From Kitasatospora sp. CB01950 (GTDB taxonomy: Bacteria; Actinomycetota; Actinomycetes; Streptomycetales; Streptomycetaceae), in assembly GCF_001905465.1 (NCBI RefSeq), contig NZ_LISX01000013.1, forward strand, positions 1 through 64,000: a stretch of DNA of 64,000 nt. Reading direction: 5' to 3'. Of the stretch, positions 51,099 to 58,500 are shown in pieces (position 1 is the first letter of the stretch; each line of letters opens with the position of its first letter). Below the pieces are notes generated by a model, which worked only from the letters and a program-made list of their open reading frames with translations, did no database searches and was not told where the DNA came from. The translations under genes and the position numbers were made by a program.

Positions 51099-51605
51099 AT
51101 GACCACGGACCGGGCTGTCCTGGCCGGCGGGTGCTTCTGGGGGATGCAGGAGCTGATCCGCAAACTCCCCGGCGTCCAGTCGACCCGCACCGGCTACACC
51201 GGCGGCGAGAACGCGCACGCCACCTACCGCAACCACCCCGGCCACGCCGAGGCGCTGGAGATCGTCTACGACCCGGAGCGGATCAGCTACCGCACGCTGC
51301 TGGGGTACTTCTTCCAGATCCACGACCCGAGCACCGTGGACCGCCAGGGCAACGACATCGGCAGCAGCTACCGCTCCGCGATCTTCTACGCCGACGAGCA
51401 GCAGCGCGCCACCGCGCTCGACACCATCGCCGACGTGGACGCGAGCGGCCTGTGGCCCGGCAAGGTGGTCACCGAGGTGACGCCCGTGGGCGACTTCTGG
51501 GAGGCCGAGCCCGAACACCAGGACTATCTGCAGCACTACCCCAACGGCTACACCTGCCACTACCCGAGGCCCGGGTGGAAGCTGCCGGTGCGGGACGGGG
51601 CCTGA
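51099..51605 (+). CDS. msrA: peptide-methionine (S)-S-oxide reductase
   Basis: Repair enzyme of 168 residues that reduces S-methionine sulfoxide in proteins. The catalytic Cys12 is in LAGGCFWGMQEL, followed by STRTGYTGGENAHATYRNHP, HAEALEIVYDPERISY and IFYADEQQRATA, all standard. A second Cys lies near the C-terminus (NGYTCHYPRPGW) as resolving residue. GAGGAG precedes ATG 51099 by 11 nt. It converges with the TetR gene. Confidence 0.93.
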   Translation: MTTDRAVLAGGCFWGMQELIRKLPGVQSTRTGYTGGENAHATYRNHPGHAEALEIVYDPERISYRTLLGYFFQIHDPSTVDRQGNDIGSSYRSAIFYADEQQRATALDTIADVDASGLWPGKVVTEVTPVGDFWEAEPEHQDYLQHYPNGYTCHYPRPGWKLPVRDGA

Positions 51606-51648
51606 CGGCAGGTCGGGGGCCTCGGGCCGGGGCCCTTCGGGGTTGGGG

Positions 51649-52218
51649 TCAGTGCTCGGCGCGGGCGCGGAGCAGGGCGTCGAGGGAGTCGACGATCCAG
51701 TCCCAGGACGCCTGCGGGTCCACCGGCGTGTGGGCGAAGCCGCCGGCGGCCTCCAGTTCGATGTAGCCGTGGAACGCCCCGCCGAGCAGGCGCACCGCGT
51801 GCGTCTGCTCGGGCTCCGGCAGGTGGTAGCCGCGCAGGATCGCCCTGGTCAGCTGGGCGTGCCGGGGCGCCGCACTGGCGGCCGCGGTCTCCGGGTCGAG
51901 CCGCAGCCGGGTGGCCTGGTAGCGGCCCGGGTGCTCGCGGGCGTAGCCGCGGTACGCCTCCGCGAACGCCGCCAGCGCGTCGCGCCCCGCCCGTCCCGCG
52001 ATCGCTTCGGACGCCCGGTCGGCGAGTTCGGTCAGTGCCAGCAGGGCGATTCGCACCTTCAGGTCCTGTGAGCTCTTCACGTGCGAGTACAGGCTCGCGA
52101 CCTTGACGTCGAAACGCCGCGCCACCTCCGTCACCGTGACCTGCTCGAATCCCACCTCGTCGGCCAGCTCCGCACCCGCCTTGGTGAGCACTTCCGCCGA
52201 CAGACCTGCACGTGCCAC
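51649..52218 (-). CDS. TetR family regulator (WHG-domain type)
   Basis: Regulator of 189 residues. The DNA-binding part (LTKAGAELADEVGFEQVTVT, then VARRFDVKVASLYSHVKSSQ) is followed by a helical C-terminus of the WHG type (GRDALAALAEAYRGYAREHP-like sequence). GTG 52218 is taken since AGGAGG lies 9 nt upstream; an ATG at 52269 is in frame but would overlap the operator. It is divergent from a methyltransferase gene across a perfect palindrome, its likely binding site. Confidence 0.85.
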   Translation of the reverse strand: MARAGLSAEVLTKAGAELADEVGFEQVTVTEVARRFDVKVASLYSHVKSSQDLKVRIALLALTELADRASEAIAGRAGRDALAAFAEAYRGYAREHPGRYQATRLRLDPETAAASAAPRHAQLTRAILRGYHLPEPEQTHAVRLLGGAFHGYIELEAAGGFAHTPVDPQASWDWIVDSLDALLRARAEH

Positions 52219-52268
52219 CGGACCCGCCTCCTGCTCCTTGATCGTGTCGTACGCCCGGTGATTATCCA

Positions 52269-52291
52269 TTTGCCTAAATGGTTTAGGCAAA
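52269..52291. promoter_or_regulatory. perfect TetR operator palindrome
   Basis: TTTGCCTAAA (52269-52278) and TTTAGGCAAA (52282-52291) are exact reverse complements around TGG. The low GC content stands out against the region. It lies between the divergent TetR and methyltransferase starts (52218 and 52324) and could repress both. Confidence 0.75.
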
Positions 52292-52323
52292 CGGGTGCGG
52301 CGTTTCGTGGGAGGGGTGGGTTC

Positions 52324-53064
52324 GTGGACGTGGTTGACGCGTTGCGCGGGGTGGACGCGTTCGCTGCGCTGGAGCGGCGGATCTGGGCGGCGAGTGCCGG
52401 TGGGTACGCGGCGAGCGTCGCCCGGCTGTGCGCCCACACCGTGCCCGCGCCTGCGGAGCGCGTCGTCGCCGTGGACGCCGAGCCGGCCGTGGCGGCCGAG
52501 GCCGGGCGGATGGTGCCCGAGGCCATCGTCGCGGCGCTGCCCGAACTGTCGTTCGCCGAGCGCGCGTTCGACGTGGTGATGGGGAACTTCGTGCTCCACC
52601 ACGTCGGACGGCCGGCGGTGGCGCCGGCGGAACTGCGGCGCGTGCTGCGCCCGGGTGGACGGCCCGGGCTCACCGCCTGGGCCGCCCCCGCGCCGCCCGG
52701 GCAGTCGCTGCTGGCCCGAGCCTTCGAGGCTGCCGGGGCAGTCCGGCCCGCCGACCTGCCCTCGCCGCCCGCCGCGCCGGCAGCCGTCACCGAGGTGGAG
52801 GGGTTCCGGGCGCTGCTCGCCGACAGTGGGTTCGGCGCGGTGGACGGGCGGGTGGTGCGGTGGGACCACCGGACGAGCGTCGAGGCGTGGTGGGGCGGCC
52901 CCGCTGGCGGGGTGGCGTTTCTCGGGGAACTGCTGCGCCGCCGGTCGCCGGAGGTCCGGGTGGGGGTGCGGCGGGAGTTCGAGCGGCCGACCGGCGAATT
53001 CATGCGCGTGGAGGGTGAGTTGGCGTTGCCGCACGCTGCGGTGCTGGTGTCGGCGCGGCGGTGA
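52324..53064 (+). CDS. methyltransferase-like protein lacking SAM motif I
   Basis: Protein of 246 residues clearly derived from class I methyltransferases: VVAVDAEPAVAAEAGRMVPE, FDVVMGNFVLHHVGRPAVAP, and RRVLRPGGRPGLTAWAAPAP. The expected GxGxG strand (motif I), which should lie just before VVAVDAEP, is absent: the sequence passes from TVPAPAER straight into it, as if about 20 codons had been deleted in frame. SAM binding is therefore doubtful. The frame is otherwise open. The GTG start at 52324 has GGGAGGGG upstream. Confidence 0.7.
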   Translation: MDVVDALRGVDAFAALERRIWAASAGGYAASVARLCAHTVPAPAERVVAVDAEPAVAAEAGRMVPEAIVAALPELSFAERAFDVVMGNFVLHHVGRPAVAPAELRRVLRPGGRPGLTAWAAPAPPGQSLLARAFEAAGAVRPADLPSPPAAPAAVTEVEGFRALLADSGFGAVDGRVVRWDHRTSVEAWWGGPAGGVAFLGELLRRRSPEVRVGVRREFERPTGEFMRVEGELALPHAAVLVSARR

Positions 53065-53066
53065 GG

Positions 53067-53435
53067 TCAGGCGCGGCGGTCGGCTGCTTCGCGGGCGTCG
53101 AGGAGTGCGGGCAGGTGGGTCTCGGCCCAGGCGCGGGCGGTGGCGATGACGTCGAGGAGGCTGCGACCGAGCGGGGTCAGTTCGTACTCGACGTGGCGGG
53201 CCGGGACGGCGTGGACGGTGCGGAGGACGAAACCGTCGCGTTCGAGCGCGCGGAGGGAGGCGGTCAGCACCTTCGGAGTGACGGTGCGCAGCGGGACCCG
53301 GAGTTCGGAGAAGCGGCGCGGGCCGCCTTCCAGGCACTGGACGATCATGCCGCCCCACTTGTCGCCGATCCGGATCGGCATCAGCTCGGACGGGCACACC
53401 GGGTCGAACATCTCCGGATCCAGGGGTTCGCGCAC
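53067..53435 (-). CDS. HxlR family transcriptional regulator
   Basis: Winged-helix regulator of 122 residues: CPSELMPIRIGDKWGGMIVQ, then RRFSELRVPLRTVTPKVLTA and YELTPLGRSLLDVIATARAW. HxlR proteins often sense reactive electrophiles or redox state. GTG 53435 is used, with TACCGT 6 nt upstream as a possible -10. It is divergent from an NAD(P)-dependent reductase, the usual target type. Its 3' end almost touches the convergent methyltransferase-like gene. Confidence 0.83.
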   Translation of the reverse strand: MREPLDPEMFDPVCPSELMPIRIGDKWGGMIVQCLEGGPRRFSELRVPLRTVTPKVLTASLRALERDGFVLRTVHAVPARHVEYELTPLGRSLLDVIATARAWAETHLPALLDAREAADRRA

Positions 53436-53540
53436 GGTGCCACGGTAGTGCGGTATCCGGGAGGTAACCACGGGGGTGACTAGCTTTCGGACAGGTCGGC
53501 GGAGAGGCCGACGGACGGTTCGAGAGATCGGCGGCACTTC

Positions 53541-54644
53541 GTGAGCGAGATCGTGGTGTTCGGTGCGGGTGGGCGAGTGGGACGGGCGGCGGTCGCGGAG
53601 GCCGTCCGGCGGGGGCGCCGCGTCACGGCGGTGGTGCGGAACCCGGATGCGCACCGGGACGTGGCGGGCCCGGGCGTCCGCCTGGTGGACGGTGACGTCA
53701 CGGACGCGGGTGTCGTCGCCGACCGGGCGGCCGGGCATGACGCGGCGATCGCAGCCGCGTACGACGGTGGCGCCCGGCCGGAGGAGTTCTTCGTGGCGGC
53801 CGCGCATGCCCTGCTCGACGGGCTGGGACGGGCCGGCGTCGGGCGGCTGATCACCGTCGGCCTGGCCGCGACGCTGGAACTCGCCCCCGGCGCACCGCTG
53901 ATGGACGCGCCCGGCTTTCCGCAGGAGTTCCGCCCCTTCGCCGCCGCCCACGCCACCGCGATCGCCGCCCTCCGGGCCACCGCCACCCCCGTGGACTGGC
54001 TGATCGTCAGCCCCGCCGGCGACTTCGACCACACCGCCGCACCGACCGGCCACTACACCCTCGCGGCCGGCGACTTCGCGGCCCGGGTCACCCATGGCGA
54101 CTTCGCCCGCGCGCTGCTGGACGAGATCGACGTGCCGTGCCACCACCGGACGCAGGTCGGCGTTGTTGGGAGGTCAGGGGACTTGGGCGGAGAGTTGGGT
54201 GCCCAGAGGGTGGAAGCCGAGGTGGGTGGCGACGCGTTGGGAGGCGGGGATGCGGGCGCGCCATTGGGGGAGGAGGCCGGCGGATCGGGCGTGGTGGGCG
54301 GCGGCGGTGGCGGTGTGGCGGGCGAGGCCCTGGTTGCGGTGGGCGGGGTCGGTGAGGACGGCGAAGTGGGCCGTGTCGAAGGGCCAGGCGCGGTAGCCGC
54401 AGGCGGCGATGACGCGGTCGTCGGCGGTGAGGACGGCGAAGGCGGGGGAGGTGAGGCCGTCGAGGCCGGCTTCGTCGGCGTCCGCTCTGCCGGTGCGGCG
54501 TTCGAGGTCGCGGAGACGGGCATCGGTGGGCGGGAGTTGATGGACGGTCAGGTCGGTGGGTGGCTGGGGGAGGACTCCGTCCGGGGGGAGGTAGGCGAGG
54601 GCGGCCGGGCCCAACGTCTCGGTGAGCGGCAGGAGTTGGCGTAG
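53541..54644 (+). CDS. NAD(P)H-binding reductase (NmrA-like) with run-on C-terminus
   Basis: The first 210 residues form an NAD(P)-binding protein of the atypical SDR type: IVVFGAGGRVGRAAVAEAVR with the nucleotide motif, TAVVRNPDAH, VDWLIVSPAGDFDHTAAPTG, and LLDEIDVPCHHRTQVGV where family members end. Here no stop codon follows. The frame runs on for about 155 more codons, antisense to the neighbouring GNAT gene, to a stop at 54644. The tail is Gly/Val-rich and not protein-like. The true stop was probably lost by mutation or deletion at about 54165-54180. Confidence 0.78.
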   Translation: MSEIVVFGAGGRVGRAAVAEAVRRGRRVTAVVRNPDAHRDVAGPGVRLVDGDVTDAGVVADRAAGHDAAIAAAYDGGARPEEFFVAAAHALLDGLGRAGVGRLITVGLAATLELAPGAPLMDAPGFPQEFRPFAAAHATAIAALRATATPVDWLIVSPAGDFDHTAAPTGHYTLAAGDFAARVTHGDFARALLDEIDVPCHHRTQVGVVGRSGDLGGELGAQRVEAEVGGDALGGGDAGAPLGEEAGGSGVVGGGGGGVAGEALVAVGGVGEDGEVGRVEGPGAVAAGGDDAVVGGEDGEGGGGEAVEAGFVGVRSAGAAFEVAETGIGGRELMDGQVGGWLGEDSVRGEVGEGGRAQRLGERQELA

Positions 54645-54899
54645 CTGATCGGGGTCGCCGGCCAGTTCTGCCGGACGCTCGCGCAGGGCGGCCCGGACCA
54701 GTGCGGCTCGTCGCTCATCGGGCGCGGTCGCCAGGACCGCACCGCCCAGTGCGATCAGCCCGACCCAGCCGGGCGGGCAGAGGCCGGAGTCCGGGGAGAC
54801 CACGACGGTGGCCCCGCCGGGTGCGGGGAAGTGCACCGGGACGCCGGCCAGTCCTTCCCAGCGGCGCCAAACGGATTGCAGCAGTGGTGAGTTCGTCAT
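54174..54899 (-). CDS. GNAT family N-acetyltransferase
   Basis: Protein of 241 residues. The C-terminal half has the GNAT acetyl-CoA site: FAVLTDPAHRNQGLARHTAT (Q/R-x-x-G-x-G/A-like) and GLLPQWRARIPASQRVATHL before a closing LGFHPLGTQLSAQV. The N-terminal half is of the GCN5-like regulatory type seen in FR47-like proteins. The substrate is unknown. ATG 54899 has AGGAT upstream. The gene's entire 3' two thirds are overlapped antisense by the run-on frame of the reductase gene. Confidence 0.78.
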   Translation of the reverse strand: MTNSPLLQSVWRRWEGLAGVPVHFPAPGGATVVVSPDSGLCPPGWVGLIALGGAVLATAPDERRAALVRAALRERPAELAGDPDQLRQLLPLTETLGPAALAYLPPDGVLPQPPTDLTVHQLPPTDARLRDLERRTGRADADEAGLDGLTSPAFAVLTADDRVIAACGYRAWPFDTAHFAVLTDPAHRNQGLARHTATAAAHHARSAGLLPQWRARIPASQRVATHLGFHPLGTQLSAQVP

Positions 54900-55259
54900 C
54901 GTCGCATCCTGTCCGGTGGGCCTCGCGTCCGGCACTCCGATTTTCTGCGGTCGGGTCGGTCGTTGCCCGGGGCGCCCGGCCGTGGCCCAGGCGCTGCTCG
55001 GGTTCCACTCCGAGGCCCGGTGGATCCGCTTCGCCCGCGCCCGTGACACTGCCCGCCGCTCCGACCTCGCGGGCCGGGCCGGCCACGGCTGCAGCCGCTC
55101 GCACGCGTGCTGGTTGCGGGGGCCGGAACGGCATCTCGTCCGTACCCCGGCCGGGGTGTCCGTCACCCGCTCACTCATTGCTCGCGACCACTGCCCGACT
55201 TCGGAACCGCTCGTCTAGTATGTCCGGCGACGCCAGGGACCAGGGGAGGGGACGGCGAC
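54900..55259. other. divergent intergenic region with 48-bp repeat
   Basis: The 360 bp between the GNAT gene and the Trypco2 gene have no supported gene. They contain the left 48-bp repeat (55036-55083) and, near the right end, TAGTAT at 55216-55221, a probable -10 for the conflict operon, followed by GGGGAGGGG as ribosome site. Confidence 0.4.
55036..55083. repeat. 48-bp direct repeat, left copy
   Basis: It matches 60338-60385 at 43 of 48 positions counted by eye, in the same orientation. It lies 177 bp before the Trypco2 gene. The core TCCGACCTCGCGGGCCGG is identical in both copies. Confidence 0.7.
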
Positions 55260-55589
55260 ATGGACATCGAACTCGCTGACGCGGTGGCGGCCGTGCGGGA
55301 CGAACTGCTGAAGGCCCGCAGCAGGGGGGCCAGTTCCGACCTGGTTTTCGAAGTCGGCCCGGTGGAGATGGAGTTCGAGGTCGAACTGCGCGCCGACGCC
55401 AAGGTCGGCGGCAAGTTCCGGGTCTGGGCGGTCTCCGCCGACGCCGAGGCCGGCGTCTCGCGCGGCACCACCCACCGGGTCAGCTTCACCCTGACGCCCA
55501 GACTGCGCGACGGCGGAGGCCTGTTGATCCACGGCGACCCCGACGCCCCGGCGGGACCGGGCGACCTCGACGGCTACGTCGCGAACTGA
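55260..55589 (+). CDS. Trypco2 (trypsin-co-occurring domain 2) protein
   Basis: Small soluble 109-residue protein: MDIELADAVAAVRDELLKAR, then DLVFEVGPVEMEFEVELRAD and VSFTLTPRL. This is the Trypco2 pattern (an N-terminal helix, then a beta sandwich), a domain found next to trypsin-like peptidases in bacterial conflict systems. It may inhibit or sense for the peptidase. It is followed 4 nt later by the trypsin-NTPase-TPR gene, so the pair is one operon. ATG 55260 has GGGGAGGGG upstream. Confidence 0.82.
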   Translation: MDIELADAVAAVRDELLKARSRGASSDLVFEVGPVEMEFEVELRADAKVGGKFRVWAVSADAEAGVSRGTTHRVSFTLTPRLRDGGGLLIHGDPDAPAGPGDLDGYVAN

Positions 55590-55593
55590 ACCC

Positions 55594-58500
55594 ATGCCCG
55601 AGCCGCGGGTGGTGCTGGTCGACGGACCGCACGGCAAGGGGTCCGGTTACCTGATCGGCCCCCGGCTGGTGCTGACCTCGGCCCATGTGATCGAAGGCGC
55701 CGCAGCGGTGCCGGTCTACCGTCCGGGCGACCGGCAGCCCGTCACGGCCGTCGTCGTCTGGCACGGCACCAGCGGCGGACGCGACGACGCCGCACTGCTG
55801 CAGGTGGCGGACCGGCGCCGGCAGTCGGCGGGCACGGCGGGCGTGCGCTGGGGCGAGTTCGTCACCGCCCTGACGGACCGGCCGTGCGAGGCCCAGGGCT
55901 CGCCGGAACTCGCCCAGTACTGCGCCACGGCGGACGGGCCCGCCCGCAAGCCCTACACCGACGTGTGGCAGGAGAGCGGCACCGTCAACCCCGGCAGTGC
56001 GGCACTGTCCAACCGCTACGTGGTCGACCTGCGCACCTCCCGGCCGGGATGGACGGAGGAGGTCGTGCCCTGGGGCGGATTCTCCGGCGCCGCGCTGCTC
56101 TGCAAAGGGTTCGTCATCGGGGTGGTGGCCGCGGAGGTCGCCCACTCGGAACACGGCCAACTCGAAGTCGTGCCCGCCTACCTGCTGCTCCGCAACAGCT
56201 CCTTCCGGGCGGCGCTGGTGGAGTACGGCGCGGACTCGACCCGGCTGGAGGCCGTCGAGTTCGCCGCGCTGGCCGGCCTGGAGTCACTCGGTCTGGCGGG
56301 CACCGACAGCTCGCCCAGTGCACTGCTGCGGCCCGAACGGGAGACGGTCGGATTCCACGGCCGGCAGGACCTGTTGGCCGACCTGGTCGACTGGTGCCAG
56401 GAGGACGAGGTCGAAGCCCTGCTGCTGCACGGTCCCGGCGGCCAGGGCAAGACGCGGCTGGTGCGGGAGCTGGCCCGGCAGTTGGTCACCCCGTCCGACG
56501 GCGCCGACCACGGTCCGTGGGCCTCGGTCTGGCTGCGGTCCGACGAGCAGCTGACCGCCGCCGATCTCGCCCTGCTGCAGCAGACCCCCCGTCGGATGCT
56601 GGTGGTGCTCGACTACGCGGAGAACCGGCTCCAGCAGGTCGGCCAGTTGCTGGCAGTCACCCGGCCGCGCGAACTGCCGTTCAAGGTGGTGCTGATCGCG
56701 CGCACCGACGGCGACTGGTGGGACCACGCGCGCGAACTCAGCTCCGCCACCGCCGCCGTGCTCGGGCGGGCCGCCGAGATCCCGCTGCCGCCGCTGGCCG
56801 AGGACCCCGACGGGCGCCCGGCGCTGTACCGCGCGGCGGCGCTCGCCTTCGCGGCCCGGCTCCCGGCGGTACAGGGCCGCACGCCGTGGACCGAACTGGC
56901 TGCGGCCCTGCCGGACCGCGACCTCGCCGACCCCGGCTTCGCCAACCTGCTGACCCTGCACATGACCGTGCTGGCCGACCTGTTGGACGCCGGCGGACCG
57001 ACCGACACCCCGAAGCCCGCCGGTCGGTCCGGCCTGCGGCGCCGCAGCGAGCGCCCCGACGACGTCGAGCAGCGCCTGCTGGGCCACGAAGGCCGTTACT
57101 GGAAGGGGCTGTTGGCGGCCCGCGGGGTCCCGACCGAGCAGGCGCCCGACGCCGAGCTGTTCCGCGACGCCCTGGCGGCGGCGGTGCTGCTCGGCGCCGA
57201 CACCCCCGACCAGGTGGACGAAACACTGCGGCGGGTGCGCGGGCTGGCCGACGAAGGGGACCGCTGGAAGTTCGCCGACTGGCTCGCCGCGGCCTACCCG
57301 CCCGACCGCGCCGGTCCCGCGCACTGGGGCGGCCTGCAGCCCGACCGGCTCGCCGAACGCTTCGTGGGCGAGCGCGTGCTCACCCGCCGCCACCTGCTGC
57401 CCGCACTGGCCGCCGGAGCCGACGGCCCGGCAGCCGAGCGGATGCTCACCGTGCTCAGTCGCGCCGCTGGCCACCGGCCGCTGCAGGCCGAGCTGAGCCC
57501 GGTACTGACCCGGCTCTGCACCGGCCGGCCCGACGAACTGGCCCTGCCCGCACTCGCCGTGGTGCCCCAGGTCGAACGGCCCGGGCCGCTGCTCGCGGGG
57601 TTGGAGTCGCTGCTCGACGCACCGGGGACCGGGATCGAGCAACTGGACCGGTGGCGGAGCGCCCTGCCGGACCACTCCTACCACCTCGGACCCTGGGCCG
57701 TGCGGCTGATGGAGCGGCTGGTCACGCACCGCCGGGACGCACGGGTGGGCAACGGGCCGGACCTGCTGGCACTGGTCACCGGCCTACGGGAGCTCTGCAA
57801 GCGGTACACCGACACCGGGGAGTGGAGCCGCGCCCTGGTGGTGGTCGAGGAGGCCATTGACCTGCTCCAACCCGCCCTGGCCGAACACGAGTTGGCAACC
57901 GAGCACAGGACGGCCTGCCGGAACGGGCTGAGCGGGTGCCTCAACAACCAGGCACTCATCCTGCTCCGCCTGGGCCGGCTGGCCGAAGCGCTCGCCCCGG
58001 CCGCGCAAGCCGTCGCGATCAACCGCGACCTGGCCGAGCGCGGCGCGCTGGAGAAGCCGGAGCACCTCCCGATCACCCTCGGCACGCTCGCCATGGTGCA
58101 CGGCGACCTCGGCGACCCGCAGCTCGCGCTGCCGCTCAAGGAGGAGGCGGTGGAACGCCTGGAACGGCTTGTCGCCGCCCCGGGCGGCGAGGCGCTCCAA
58201 ACCAACCTGGTCCGCGCCCTGCACAACCTGGCGCTGCAGTACCACGTGCTGGGGCGCAACACCGAAGGCCTGGAGCGGAGTCGGCAGGCGATCGCGCTGC
58301 TGCGCCCGCTGGCCCGCCAACGGCCGGATGCCCACCGACCGCTGCTGGTCGTCGTGCTGGGCACGCTCTCCAACTGCCTCGGCGCCGCCGGCCGTGACGA
58401 GGAGTCCGTACAGGCGATCGAGGAGTCCGTGGCCATTCGCCGCCGACTCGCCGAGGGCCGACCGGCCGCCTACCGGGACGGGCTGGCCCGGGCGCTCAAC

